Positions 26,845-35,501 of a stretch of 64,000 nucleotides of DNA are shown here, piece after piece. The translations under genes and the position numbers were made by a program. Under the pieces are notes generated by a model. That model saw nothing but the letters and a program-made list of their open reading frames with translations. It did no database searches and had not been told where the DNA came from. The DNA comes from CAZSSH01 sp964609825 (GTDB lineage Bacteria > Verrucomicrobiota > Lentisphaeria > Victivallales > Victivallaceae): contig CAZSSH010000007.1 in NCBI GenBank assembly GCA_964609825.1, positions 124,001 to 188,000 of the forward strand. Direction: 5' to 3'. How positions within the stretch are numbered: position 1 is the first letter of the stretch; each line of letters starts with the position of its first letter.

Positions 26845-27679
26845 GACTGATATGATCCCAGATGTAGTTGGCCGTTTGGCGATCGGGCGCGGCGACGGCG
26901 AATTGACGGAGCGCCCAGCGCTTGGGGCCCTCGGCTTGAAGTTGAAACTGTCGATTGTTGAGCGCTAAATCGATTTCTTCGCCGTTGCGAAAAATGTTGA
27001 TGAAATTGGCGGCCTTCAATAAGGGGAGACTTCCGGCCAGATCCCAAATTTTGGCATGCTGCACATAGCCGAGCAAGTGGCCGCGGAGGAGATAATGGTA
27101 ACTCCCGACGCAGCTCGACCAGGCGAAAACCTGATTGGGAAAATCAATTTTGCCCACTTTGGCATACCCTTGGGCGATGCTGATGTGTCCGGCCGCGGTC
27201 AATGGCGCGGGATTGGGGACAAAGGGAGTGACCTCGGGGTGATCGGTCTGCAAGTTTTTTACCTCCCACAGCGTCCCTTTTAAGCTCACCGTGGCGATGT
27301 CGGCCACCGGGAGATAGATGGCCCCCTCGACGAGTTTGCCGAATTGCATCAAGCCGATGGAGACGCCCCACAACGGTACTTGCGCCGAGTAAGGGGCCGT
27401 GCCGTCGATCGGGTCCACGATATAACACAAGGGGGCCTTTAACGCAGCCTCCAGATAAGCTTCGCTTTTGTTGCCGATGGTTTCCTCCCCCAAGAGATAA
27501 CAGCCCGCCTCCGGCCGGTCAAAGCGCTGACAGAGCAACTCCTCGATCTCCTGATCGGCAAGGGTGACCACCGTATTGTCGGGCTTGAGCTCGATGTGGG
27601 GATTTTGGTAGTACTTGAGGGCAATTTTACCACACTCGGCGAGCAGCCTGACGAGATCGTCCAGTTTCCAGTTATGCAT
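26837..27679 (-). CDS. Inositol-monophosphatase-family phosphatase
   Basis: 280 residues from ATG 27679 (MHNWKLDD); the frame continues upstream for 43 codons, but that part is AT-rich and does not look coding. The metal-binding motifs of the family are present: LLGEETIG (Glu-Glu) and the signature YIVDPIDGTAPYS, plus the C-terminal W-D-L-A-G-S motif in KIWDLAGSLPLL. Relatives are inositol-1-phosphatase (SuhB), CysQ (PAP phosphatase) and archaeal fructose-bisphosphatase; the exact substrate cannot be told. No clear ribosome-binding site is visible. An 86-base gap separates it from the HD protein gene upstream, the largest spacing in this operon. Confidence 0.85.
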   Translation of the reverse strand: MHNWKLDDLVRLLAECGKIALKYYQNPHIELKPDNTVVTLADQEIEELLCQRFDRPEAGCYLLGEETIGNKSEAYLEAALKAPLCYIVDPIDGTAPYSAQVPLWGVSIGLMQFGKLVEGAIYLPVADIATVSLKGTLWEVKNLQTDHPEVTPFVPNPAPLTAAGHISIAQGYAKVGKIDFPNQVFAWSSCVGSYHYLLRGHLLGYVQHAKIWDLAGSLPLLKAANFINIFRNGEEIDLALNNRQFQLQAEGPKRWALRQFAVAAPDRQTANYIWDHISHE

Positions 27680-27765
27680 AAAGATTCGTTGTTTAAACAA
27701 TTGTTTTATCGGTCTTTTTATACTATACAGGCGTTTTGATAAAATACAAATTAGCGTTGCGTTTT

Positions 27766-28449
27766 TCAGCGGGGATTTTTGCCGTAACTGGTTGCATTGT
27801 CGGTGCAATAAATCTCCCCCGAGAGCTCGGCAAAAAAATTCTCCATAAAGCGCAACCGCTGTTTGGCGATTTTTTGGCCCTCCGCGGTCTGCATGACACC
27901 GGGAAGTTTGCAGAGTTTGACCAGAAATTCGCGGTAGGCGGTATCCTCGCGACTGTAGGCGGCGGAGGTGAGGGCCTCTTCTCTGGTATTGTGCAGCCGG
28001 GCGTTTTCGCGCCCCGCAAACAAAAAGGCGCGGCCGATGCCGATGGCGCCAAGCGAGTCGAGCTTGTCGGCGTCATAGACGATCTTGGCCTCGACGGTCT
28101 GCGGGTGATCCTTGCCGCGGTAGCGGTGGGTGCGCACCGCTTCGCCGACGGCGGCCGCGAGTGTCGCATCGCGAAAGACTTCAAATACGAGATTGCGGGC
28201 CATTTCGCTGCCGATTTTGGCATGACAGCATTTGCCCTTGGCGGCAAGCTCCTCGGGGCGGGCGATGTCGTGCAAAATGGCGGCCAATTCGACGATTTCG
28301 AGATCGCTCTTGATCAAAGAGGCCAACACTCTCGCGTGGTGCAAGACCCGCAAGGTATGCTCAAAATCATGGCAGCCGGGGGCCGACTCGAGGTGCGTTT
28401 GGACCCGCTCCCGGATGAACGCAAACTTTTCGGCAAAATTTTCTACCAT
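27766..28449 (-). CDS. HD-domain metal-dependent phosphohydrolase
   Basis: 227 residues from ATG 28449 (MVENFAEKF), which overlaps the end of the upstream FAD gene by seven bases. The HD-domain ligands are in order: His of CHDFEHTLRVLHHA, the His-Asp pair of LAAILHDIARP, and the Asp of YDADKLDSLGAIG. The arrangement and length match the YedJ/YpgQ group of small HD hydrolases, some of which act on nucleotides. The physiological substrate is not known. Confidence 0.85.
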   Translation of the reverse strand: MVENFAEKFAFIRERVQTHLESAPGCHDFEHTLRVLHHARVLASLIKSDLEIVELAAILHDIARPEELAAKGKCCHAKIGSEMARNLVFEVFRDATLAAAVGEAVRTHRYRGKDHPQTVEAKIVYDADKLDSLGAIGIGRAFLFAGRENARLHNTREEALTSAAYSREDTAYREFLVKLCKLPGVMQTAEGQKIAKQRLRFMENFFAELSGEIYCTDNATSYGKNPR

Positions 28450-29780
28450 TGGTGCAGGTGCTTTCGAACCGATTTTGCCGGGACTTCCGTGACGGCGCAA
28501 TTGCTGTTTAAGGCGAGATAGGCGGCGACCCCGGCGGCTTCGCCGGTTTGATTCATCGTTACCATCACGCGGGTGGCGCCAAACGCGCCTTTGTCGGCGT
28601 CAAGCATGCGCCCGGCGCAAATCACGTTGCGCGAACCTTGGGGGATCAAACAGCGCAGGGGTATCTGGTAGCAATCCGGCGTCGGCAGCGAGCGGTCGCG
28701 CCAGTCGGTGGTGGTGATACCCTTGTGCGGGCAGTGAAACTCCTGTTTGCCGTCAAGGTACTTAAAGAGCACCCCCGGCGGGTCCTGCTGGTGGATGTCG
28801 AGCCGGTAGGTGCCGTAGGCGATGGCGTCGTCAAAAGGTTTGCCCCACAGCAAATCGTCGGTGGTAAGCTGATAAAGGGCCTTGATATGGCGGGTGTCGC
28901 GGATGCCGATCAAGGAGGGCAGCGCCTCCAGCACGGGGCGCGGGTAACCCGACTCGGCGATGATGTCCATGGTGGCGCGGATCTGGCGGCGACCCTCGAT
29001 TTCGGCGGCGGAGAGATTGCGCAAATCGGCGGCATCGAGCTTGGGAATTTTGGTCCCGGCGATCATGTAAAGGGTGCTGTCCGGCAACGCGCAACCCCAG
29101 ATGTTGCCCTCGGGCATGTGATATTTGTCTTTTTTGGCATGAACCAGTTTGCCGAGCTCCCAAATAAAGTTTTCGGCCGGAGCACCGGGGATTTTGGAGT
29201 ATTTGGCGCACATCGTGGGCGGCTGCAAGTGGTCGTTGCGCCACATTGGGTAATGGAGGCTCGCCGCCAGGTCGCCGTCGCCGGTGGCGTCGACAAATTG
29301 CTTGGCCAAAATAACTTGCATGCCGCCTTTGCCGCAGACGATGACGCCCTTGAGTTCGCCGTCAACCACATACGGGGCGGCAAAATCGGTGTGGTATAAT
29401 ATTTCCACCCCGGCTGCCAGAAGCATCTCGTCCAAGTCGATGCACAGCTCCTCGGTGTTGAGCTTTGCGTAAAAGGAGGGGTTGAATTTGTCGTAGAGCG
29501 TTACCGCGTTGCGTTTTGCGAGGCGGTCGATGACCTCCTGCGAGAGCCCGGCAATCACCTGCTTGGTGCCGTCCATGCTGAAAAAACTGTGCCAATAGCA
29601 CACTTGCGACAAGCTGGCGGTGCCACCGGCGCGGTTTTGGCGCTCGATCAAAACGGTTTTGGCACCGAGTTCTGCGGCCTTGACGGCGGCAAAGACGCCA
29701 GTACAGCTGCCGCCCAAAACGCAGACGTCAACTTGGGTGAGGACAGGGAGAGTTTGAGCGGGAATATTGACGGTTTGCAT
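28443..29780 (-). CDS. FAD-dependent oxidoreductase (FAD_oxidored / PF12831 type)
   Basis: 445 residues. The N-terminal FAD-binding motif is VCVLGGSCTGVFAAVKAAELG (a G-G-x-C-x-G variant of GxGxxG), followed by the Glu that binds ribose (LIER) and R-A-G-G-T-A-S. Near the C-terminus RNVICAGRMLDADKGAFGATRVM and MNQTGEAAGVAAYLAL complete the FAD site. This group is abundant in PVC bacteria and often sits with carbohydrate genes, but its reactions are mostly unassigned. The ribosome-binding site AAGGG lies in the last codons of the ribokinase gene, two bases upstream, so translation is coupled. Confidence 0.85.
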   Translation of the reverse strand: MQTVNIPAQTLPVLTQVDVCVLGGSCTGVFAAVKAAELGAKTVLIERQNRAGGTASLSQVCYWHSFFSMDGTKQVIAGLSQEVIDRLAKRNAVTLYDKFNPSFYAKLNTEELCIDLDEMLLAAGVEILYHTDFAAPYVVDGELKGVIVCGKGGMQVILAKQFVDATGDGDLAASLHYPMWRNDHLQPPTMCAKYSKIPGAPAENFIWELGKLVHAKKDKYHMPEGNIWGCALPDSTLYMIAGTKIPKLDAADLRNLSAAEIEGRRQIRATMDIIAESGYPRPVLEALPSLIGIRDTRHIKALYQLTTDDLLWGKPFDDAIAYGTYRLDIHQQDPPGVLFKYLDGKQEFHCPHKGITTTDWRDRSLPTPDCYQIPLRCLIPQGSRNVICAGRMLDADKGAFGATRVMVTMNQTGEAAGVAAYLALNSNCAVTEVPAKSVRKHLHQW

Positions 29781-29782
29781 GA

Positions 29783-30679
29783 TTAGCCCTTGATGAATTG
29801 GTCCACTTCTTTTTTATACGGGATCGACTCGGCAGCACCGGGGCGGCTTACCGTAATGGCGGCGGCGCATGACGCATATTTGAGCGAGTCGGCAAAGGGC
29901 ATGCCGCCCAAAACTCCGGCCATCAAGTAGCCGATAAAGGTGTCGCCGGCGCTGGTGGTGTCCACCACTTTGACGTCGGGCGAGGGGAAGTGCACGACTT
30001 TGCCGTCGAGATTGGCCAATACTCCCTTGGGGCCGACGGTCATCACAGTGACGGTGTCGGGATAATTTTGGCGCAAAACTTTCATAATTTCCATAAAGTC
30101 TTTGACCCCGGTCAAACCGTAGCCTTCGTGCTCGTTGACGATCAAAATGTCGAGCGATTTCAAGGGGAGGCGCTTGGCATCCTCGGCGTCAAACGGGGCA
30201 AAATTCATCGCCAGCTTGAGCCCGGCCGCCTTGGCTTTTTGCATCACCAAATCCGTGTTGGAGATTTCGTTTTGCAATAAAATATAGTCGCCCGGCTTGG
30301 CGGCGGCGATGACTTGGTCGATTTCGGCGACGGTAATCGCTTGATTGGCGCCCCCGGCGACGATGATGGTGTTTTCGCCGTGCGGGTCAATCTGGATGAT
30401 CGCGTGGCCGGTCGGCTCAACGGGGTCAATGGTGATCAAAGAGCAATCGACCCCGGCTTTTTGGAGCGTTTCCTTTAAAAAGAGCCCGTCTTTGCCGATT
30501 TTTCCCGCGTGGCGGACTTTGGCGCCCGCTTTGGCCAGTGCGATGGACTGGTTGCCGCCTTTGCCGCCGGCAAACACGGCGCGGGATTTGCTGATCAAGG
30601 TTTCGCCCGGGCGGACGAAGTGATCGACGCTGTAAACGTAGTCAATGTTGAGTGAGCCGTAACAAATGATTTCAGCCAT
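29783..30679 (-). CDS. Ribokinase-like PfkB-family sugar kinase
   Basis: 298 residues from ATG 30679, preceded by GGAAGGGAT; the open frame continues upstream into the Nudix gene. The two PfkB signatures are visible: the N-terminal GGKGGNQSIALAKAGA, which contacts the sugar, and the C-terminal DTTSAGDTFIGYLMAG anion hole with the catalytic Asp. The motif G-S-L-N-I-D-Y at the start and the length suit ribokinase. It phosphorylates a sugar or nucleoside with ATP in the cytoplasm. No ribose transporter is next to it, so substrate specificity is left open. Confidence 0.85.
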   Translation of the reverse strand: MAEIICYGSLNIDYVYSVDHFVRPGETLISKSRAVFAGGKGGNQSIALAKAGAKVRHAGKIGKDGLFLKETLQKAGVDCSLITIDPVEPTGHAIIQIDPHGENTIIVAGGANQAITVAEIDQVIAAAKPGDYILLQNEISNTDLVMQKAKAAGLKLAMNFAPFDAEDAKRLPLKSLDILIVNEHEGYGLTGVKDFMEIMKVLRQNYPDTVTVMTVGPKGVLANLDGKVVHFPSPDVKVVDTTSAGDTFIGYLMAGVLGGMPFADSLKYASCAAAITVSRPGAAESIPYKKEVDQFIKG

Positions 30680-31244
30680 GATATTTGATCCCTTCCATAT
30701 AGGTGTAAACTTTGCTGTCAAACAAATCCCCGGCGGCGTGCCGCTCGGCAAAAAATCCGGGCAAATCTGCAATCCTGATGCGCAGACACTCGATGTGCTC
30801 CCCGGTGTCCGGACAACTTTGGGCATTCTGGTTGCGCTCATCATTGCCGTCAATGGTCATCATCACAATCGCCACGGTCTCGCCGGTCAGCCCCGGAGAG
30901 CTCGCGGCGGGCGGGTACACAATGTCGATTCTGCCGCGGTAGCCGGTCTCCTCGAGCAATTCGCGGTGGGCGCAAGTTTCGAAGCTCTCGCCGGTTTCGC
31001 GCAACCCGGCCGGAAACTCGATCAAATAAGCGTTGCACGCAGGGCGGTACTGACGGATCAGGAGGAGCTCATTTTGCGGCACAATGCGGCCGATGATCAA
31101 TGCGGCATCGGTTTGGTCGACGCGGTCGGTGCTCTCCCAGTGGCGGATTTTACCCTCGTCGTCGCGGTAATCGATGATGCCGAAGTCAAGGAATTTCCCT
31201 TGATGGAGGACGGTGCGGGCCAAGTTTTTTGACAGATTTTTCAT
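30672..31244 (-). CDS. Nudix hydrolase, ADP-ribose-pyrophosphatase type
   Basis: 190 residues. The Nudix box G-x5-E-x7-R-E-x2-E-E-x-G is complete from GLRETGESFETCAHRELL to EETG, starting near residue 80. The flanking IIGRIVPQNELLLIRQYRP and the IEFPAG segment resemble ADP-ribose pyrophosphatases. It hydrolyses a nucleoside diphosphate linked to another group. It is the first gene of the minus-strand run, its 3' end overlaps the ribokinase start by eight bases, and it diverges from coaE. Confidence 0.88.
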   Translation of the reverse strand: MKNLSKNLARTVLHQGKFLDFGIIDYRDDEGKIRHWESTDRVDQTDAALIIGRIVPQNELLLIRQYRPACNAYLIEFPAGLRETGESFETCAHRELLEETGYRGRIDIVYPPAASSPGLTGETVAIVMMTIDGNDERNQNAQSCPDTGEHIECLRIRIADLPGFFAERHAAGDLFDSKVYTYMEGIKYHG

Positions 31245-31349
31245 GATTATTTATAAAATGCACTTGCAAAATGCTTTTTTCAAGTTATTTTAATAAAAAA
31301 TCACGTCATTTTGCTCTCGGTAAATTCCAACTTTTTTTAAGAAATACGT

Positions 31350-31940
31350 ATGGTTATCGGTTTAACCGGCGGTTTCGGATGCGGCAAAAGCACTGCCTTA
31401 ATGATTTTCAAAGAACTTGGCTTGGCGGCTTTGAGCGCGGATGAAGTCTGTCATCAATTGTATCAAGCATCAGAACCCCGTCTGTGCGACCCCTTGCGAG
31501 AGCGCTGGGGCGATGCGGTGTTTGGTGTTAACAATCAAATCGACCGGAGCAAAATTGCGCAAAAGGTGTTTGTCGCCGAGGCCGAGCTCGCTTTTTTGGA
31601 GTCGCTGATAACACCCATGATTGTCGAAACAATCAACGGGGCGGTCAACATCTGGCGGCAAAATAAGGTTAACGGCGTGGTCGAGATTCCGCTTTTGTTT
31701 GAGGGTGATTACGCCCGGCTTTATGACACAACCGTGGCCGTGTGGAGCACGCCCGCCAAACGCATGGAGCGGCTGCAATGTTTCCGGCATTTTACCTTGG
31801 ACGAAATCGCGGCGCGCGACGCGCGGCAAATGAGCCCCGACGCCAAACTCGAGGCCGCCGATTACGGGGTTGTCAACAACGGCACGGTTGAGGAGCTCCG
31901 CGATCAAATCAAATTGATAGTAAATAAGTTATTGATATAA
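31350..31940 (+). CDS. coaE: Dephospho-CoA kinase
   Basis: 196 residues, the normal CoaE size. P-loop GGFGCGKST at residues 7-15, then LSADEVCHQLY carrying the conserved Asp, and the CoaE motifs VEIPLLFEG and ARDARQMSPDAKLEAADYGVVNN. It performs the last step of CoA synthesis in the cytoplasm. The 105-base spacer to the divergent Nudix gene is AT-rich and must hold both promoters; a possible plus-strand pair TTGCAA (31264) and TATTTT (31286) is too weak to annotate. The ribosome-binding site is poor (AAGAAA). Confidence 0.93.
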   Translation: MVIGLTGGFGCGKSTALMIFKELGLAALSADEVCHQLYQASEPRLCDPLRERWGDAVFGVNNQIDRSKIAQKVFVAEAELAFLESLITPMIVETINGAVNIWRQNKVNGVVEIPLLFEGDYARLYDTTVAVWSTPAKRMERLQCFRHFTLDEIAARDARQMSPDAKLEAADYGVVNNGTVEELRDQIKLIVNKLLI

Positions 31941-31961
31941 ACGTAACAGAGGAAATTTAAG

Positions 31962-33809
31962 ATGGATGATACTTTGGATCTGATCCCCAACGATGACATG
32001 AATCAATCCGACATGCCCAAACGCCGGGGAAGACCGAAAAAACAAGCCGCCAGCCCTGACGCCGCTGCGGTTCCCGCGCCGGCAGCTCCCGCCGCGCCGC
32101 AAAATGCTTCGTCCGCCCCCGAGGCTGCCGACAAGTCCAATCATGACGGCGCCGACAATAAACAAAATTTCAAGCGTCACAAAAATTTCAACAAATACAA
32201 CAACAAAAATCAGAACCGCCGCCGAGACAATAATCACGGCGATAATGCCGCCGCCGAAACTTTGTTTGAAACCGACCGTCCCGAGGGTGAAGATGCCGAG
32301 GCGGTGATGCGCGAGCTCTTAAATGAGGAGCTCAACCGCGACCGTGCTTATCCGGCCGTGGAGGGCCTCCCCGCCGACGATTATCCGGCCGAGCCCAGAC
32401 AGCCCCGCCATAACGGTAATCACAATGGCAATGGCAATGGCAATGGCAATGGCAATGGCAATGGCAACAACGGCGAAGAAAATAATTTCTCCAAACGCCA
32501 TCACAATAACAACAAAGACCGGCGCGATGTTCAGCGTGACCAGACCGCGCCGAGTATGAATATTTCTGAACTGCAGGAGAAATCCATGCAGGAGCTCGCC
32601 GTGATGGGCGAGGCCTTGGGCGTCGAGGGCATCGGCGCACTCGAGAAATCGATGCTGATTTACGAAATTTTGCGCGCCAATGCCGAAAAGAGCGGCTCGA
32701 TGTACGGGAGCGGTTACCTTGAAGTGTTGCCCGACGGTTACGGCTTTTTGCGCTCGCCGACTTACAATTACATGCCGTGCCCCGAGGATATTTATCTAAG
32801 TCCCTCGCAGATTAAGCGCTTTGCGCTCAAAACCGGGGACTTCGTCGCCGGGCAGATCCGCACCCCGCGTGAAAAAGAGCGCTTTTTTGCGATGCTCAAA
32901 GTCGAGAGCATTAACCACGACGCCCCGGAGCGCAAAAAAGAGATCATCCCCTTTAACAGTCTGGTGCCGTATTTCCCGACCCAACGCCTCGTTTTGGAGC
33001 GCGACGCCGAGGATCTCTCCACCCGTATTTTTGACTTGGTTACCCCCATCGGCAAAGGCCAGCGCGGCCTCATCGTCGCTCCGCCGCGCACCGGTAAAAC
33101 CGTATTGCTGCAAAAGTTGGCCAACAGCATCCGGCAGAACAACCCGGATGTCAAGCTGATCATCCTCCTGATCGACGAGCGCCCCGAGGAGGTCACCGAC
33201 ATGCAACGCTGCGTCGACGCCGAAGTCGTGAGCTCCACCTTTGACGAGCCGCCGGAGCGTCACGTCCAGGTCGCCGAAATGGTGATCGAAAAGGCCAAAC
33301 GCATGGTCGAGTACAAACAGGATGTGGTCATTTTATTGGACAGCATCACCCGTTTGGCCCGCGCCTATAATACCTTGCAGCCCCACAGCGGCAAGATTCT
33401 CACCGGCGGGATCGACGCGATGGCGCTGCATAAGCCCAAGCGTTTTTTCGGCGCCGCCCGCAACATTGAGAATCACGGCAGCCTGACCATCATCGCCACC
33501 GCCTTGATCGAGACCGGCAGCCGCATGGACGATGTGATCTTTGAGGAGTTTAAAGGCACCGGCAACATGGAGCTGCACCTCGACCGCAACATCTCCGACC
33601 GCCGCATTTATCCGGCCATCAATGTCGAAAAGAGCGGGACGCGCAAAGAGGAGCTTTTGTTGCACCCTGACGAGCTCGCCAAAGTTTGGATTTTGCGCAA
33701 AGCGATCAACGGCGTATTGCCCGCCGAGGCGATGGAACTTTTGATCGGCAAGCTTAAAAAAGTGAAAACCAACATTGAGTTTCTGCTCTCCTTGCAGGTC
33801 GGGAACTAG
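31962..33809 (+). CDS. rho: Transcription termination factor Rho with a long disordered N-terminus
   Basis: 615 residues, about 200 more than E. coli Rho. Residues 1 to about 200 are low-complexity: an AT-hook-like K-R-R-G-R-P-K-K, Pro/Ala runs, and an Asn/Arg/His/Gly-rich stretch with seven Asn-Gly pairs. Then come the Rho N-terminal helix domain (MNISELQEKSMQELAVMGEALG), the cold-shock RNA-binding domain (GYGFLRSPTYNYMPCPEDIYLS) and the ATPase core with Walker A APPRTGKTVLLQ, ILLIDERPEEVTDM, and Walker B VVILLDSITRLARAYN. The insertion is typical of Rho from several phyla and probably binds RNA. ATG 31962 follows AGAGGAAATTTAAG. It is 21 bases after coaE. Confidence 0.97.
   Translation: MDDTLDLIPNDDMNQSDMPKRRGRPKKQAASPDAAAVPAPAAPAAPQNASSAPEAADKSNHDGADNKQNFKRHKNFNKYNNKNQNRRRDNNHGDNAAAETLFETDRPEGEDAEAVMRELLNEELNRDRAYPAVEGLPADDYPAEPRQPRHNGNHNGNGNGNGNGNGNGNNGEENNFSKRHHNNNKDRRDVQRDQTAPSMNISELQEKSMQELAVMGEALGVEGIGALEKSMLIYEILRANAEKSGSMYGSGYLEVLPDGYGFLRSPTYNYMPCPEDIYLSPSQIKRFALKTGDFVAGQIRTPREKERFFAMLKVESINHDAPERKKEIIPFNSLVPYFPTQRLVLERDAEDLSTRIFDLVTPIGKGQRGLIVAPPRTGKTVLLQKLANSIRQNNPDVKLIILLIDERPEEVTDMQRCVDAEVVSSTFDEPPERHVQVAEMVIEKAKRMVEYKQDVVILLDSITRLARAYNTLQPHSGKILTGGIDAMALHKPKRFFGAARNIENHGSLTIIATALIETGSRMDDVIFEEFKGTGNMELHLDRNISDRRIYPAINVEKSGTRKEELLLHPDELAKVWILRKAINGVLPAEAMELLIGKLKKVKTNIEFLLSLQVGN
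32424..32465 (+). repeat. Perfect hexanucleotide repeat (AATGGC)7 inside rho
   Basis: Seven exact tandem copies of AATGGC encode (Asn-Gly)7 in the disordered N-terminus of Rho. Exact copies without synonymous changes point to slippage, which would change the linker by two residues per unit without a frameshift. Confidence 0.95.
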
Positions 33810-33840
33810 TTGGCGGTGATAAGTCTGAGGTGACAATACC

Positions 33841-34146
33841 ATGGCGGAGCTCAAAAAGAAAAACAGCGTATCCAGCTGGCTGTTGTATTTTTTACTGGGT
33901 TTGACTATCGCTGCGTCGGCGGTTATGCTGCTGCCGGTGTACCGCGATTATAAGAAAAAAGAGGCCGAACTCAACAACTTGACCGAGAAGCTCAACGAGC
34001 TCAAGGAGGTCAACAACCAGTTGAGCAACGAAACCCGAGGTTTGCAAAACAGTCCCGATCAGGTCGAAAAAGTCGCCCGCGAGAAATTCGGCCTGGTAAA
34101 AGAGGGTGAGGGCATCCTCAAATATCAGATGCCGAGAAAACAGTGA
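33841..34146 (+). CDS. FtsB/DivIC-like septum formation initiator protein
   Basis: 101 residues behind a strong GAGGTGA site. A single membrane helix lies at about residues 12-32 (WLLYFLLGLTIAASAVMLLPV). It is followed by a coiled coil (heptad-rich AELNNLTEKLNELKEVNNQL) and the family's short C-terminal motif around VEKVAREKFGLVKEGE. This fits the small bitopic divisome proteins FtsB and DivIC, which link cytoplasmic and periplasmic parts of the division machinery. Its stop overlaps the GTG of the signal peptidase gene. Confidence 0.8.
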   Translation: MAELKKKNSVSSWLLYFLLGLTIAASAVMLLPVYRDYKKKEAELNNLTEKLNELKEVNNQLSNETRGLQNSPDQVEKVAREKFGLVKEGEGILKYQMPRKQ

Positions 34147-34631
34147 AAATTTGTCGCAAACGGTTTTTGTTGATATTATTGGCCGTGGTCGCCTTGGCCG
34201 CGGTGCTCTACTTGCAGCCTTACCGTTTGCTGATTGTCTCCGGCGACTCGATGGAGCCCAATGTGCATAATGGTGATTGGATGCTGGTTGACCGGCTGTA
34301 TTACCGCAAACATCCGGTCAAGGTCGATGATGTCATCTGGCTCAAAAACAACCGCGAGTACTACATCAAGCGGGTGACTGCCGTCTCCGGCGACGAGTTG
34401 CTCTTTATCCGGATTCCCGGCGCGAGCGCGATTGAGGTGCCGTTGTGGAAAGTCATTCCGGCGCTGGATGCCATCTACAAAGTCAAAGACGCCCGTTTGG
34501 AGCGCATCATCATCGGCGACAACCGTTATTTTGTGATGGGCGACAACCGTCCGGTGTCGGAGGACAGCCGGGATTTTGACGCGATTGCGCCCGAGCAGAT
34601 TTTGGGCAAAGTGATCAAAAAACTCTTTTAG
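34143..34631 (+). CDS. lepB: Signal peptidase I (S26 family)
   Basis: 162 residues; GTG 34143 overlaps the preceding TGA (GTGA). One N-terminal membrane helix (LLILLAVVALAAVLYL) precedes the catalytic Ser in VSGDSMEP (Ser36) and the general-base Lys in YYIKRVTAV (Lys76). GDNRYFVMGDNRPVSEDSRDF is conserved box E. It cleaves Sec signal peptides on the outer face of the membrane. It is among the shorter members of the family, more like SipS-type than E. coli LepB. Confidence 0.9.
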   Translation: MKICRKRFLLILLAVVALAAVLYLQPYRLLIVSGDSMEPNVHNGDWMLVDRLYYRKHPVKVDDVIWLKNNREYYIKRVTAVSGDELLFIRIPGASAIEVPLWKVIPALDAIYKVKDARLERIIIGDNRYFVMGDNRPVSEDSRDFDAIAPEQILGKVIKKLF

Positions 34632-34642
34632 ATTTCGAAAAT

Positions 34643-34689
34643 AAAAAAACGGACTTGGCAAGCCCTCCTTGTCGGGCCGGCCTTGTCCG
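34643..34689 (-). terminator. Intrinsic terminator for the minus-strand gene at 34706
   Basis: On the minus strand, CGGAC (34685-34689) and GGC (34680-34682) pair with GCC (34657-34659) and GTCCG (34650-34654) across an A-A mismatch, with an inner GCCC/GGGC pair, followed by a run of seven T (34649-34643). It faces the end of the signal peptidase gene and separates convergent genes. Confidence 0.65.
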
Positions 34690-34705
34690 CGGGATGTGTC
34701 CGGCT

Positions 34706-35428
34706 TTAAATTTTACCGGTAACCAGCTTGAAGCGGGCAGAGAACGCTTTGGCATAATCTCTGGGAATGTCCAGATTTTTGAAGTCCGCGGATTTGTCCA
34801 AAATCGTGTAGCCGGCAATCACTTTGGCCTCGATGGCGCCATCCAGCGGAATCGGCGAATTGAGGATATAGATTTTCTTCTTTTGCCGGTGATTCCAGAG
34901 CTTCATATTATTGGCGTCCTTGGGCAAGGCGCTGGCAATGATGATAATATCGCTCTCCTTGAGATCGTTGTCCAGATTGTTGTAATCTTTGGCGCGGACG
35001 AGCTCGTTAAAGGAGGGCGCGTCTTCCGCCGGATACTTGGCCTTGAGCTCCGCTTTGACATACAGCGCCTTGACTTCGGCGTTGCCCAAAGTTTGCTTGA
35101 TCACCTCGACCATCTGGTCGGCGGCGACGGCGTCATCGCTGTCTTGAAACAGCACCGCAATTTTTTCCTGTTTATAATCGGGGGCAATTTTTTGGGCGAC
35201 GGTGTAACCGTGCGACACAAACAGCCTCGTGTTGACATTGTCGTTAAAGTAGGCCGTATCTTTTTTAAAGAGATTGACACCGAGCATCGTGATCGCGGCG
35301 GCCAGTACGGCACCGCAAATGATCATCGTTGCGGGCGAATATTTGACCCGTTGCCGGGCGTTTTGCAACTGTTTTAAGATTGCCCCCAGGGCGATCATTG
35401 CTACGAGACAACTAAAGAATAACATCAT
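34706..35428 (-). CDS. Unknown membrane-anchored protein
   Basis: About 240 residues. AAAGGAGG (35444-35437) lies 8 bases before ATG 35428, which I chose; ATG 35434 would be too close to it and 35425 is also possible. Two hydrophobic segments are at the N-terminus (MMLFFSCLVAMIALGAILKQL and MIICGAVLAAAITMLGVNLF). The remaining 180 residues are soluble, alpha/beta-looking and Lys/Asp-rich, with strands such as IAVLFQDSD, VKALYVKAEL, DIIIIASALP and KIYILNSPI that resemble a Rossmann-like or receiver-type alternation. I do not recognise a family. It lies downstream of the pseudopilin gene, separated by a stem-loop. Confidence 0.7.
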   Translation of the reverse strand: MMLFFSCLVAMIALGAILKQLQNARQRVKYSPATMIICGAVLAAAITMLGVNLFKKDTAYFNDNVNTRLFVSHGYTVAQKIAPDYKQEKIAVLFQDSDDAVAADQMVEVIKQTLGNAEVKALYVKAELKAKYPAEDAPSFNELVRAKDYNNLDNDLKESDIIIIASALPKDANNMKLWNHRQKKKIYILNSPIPLDGAIEAKVIAGYTILDKSADFKNLDIPRDYAKAFSARFKLVTGKI

Positions 35429-35460
35429 AATCATTTCCTCCTTTGCAGGAATGACTGCCG

Positions 35461-35473
35461 CCGGGCAATCCCG
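35461..35473 (-). other. Intercistronic stem-loop after the pseudopilin gene
   Basis: CCGGG-CAAT-CCCGG forms a short GC hairpin between the pseudopilin stop and the next ribosome-binding site on the minus strand. No T-tract follows, so it is more like an mRNA-stabilising or attenuating hairpin than a full terminator. Confidence 0.35.
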
Positions 35474-35501
35474 GGGCGTCATCCGTTGGCAAAATCACGA
35501 C

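Noticed and set aside
31245..31349. Candidate divergent promoters between the Nudix gene and coaE
   Set aside because: The hexamers match poorly and the spacing is ambiguous on both strands.
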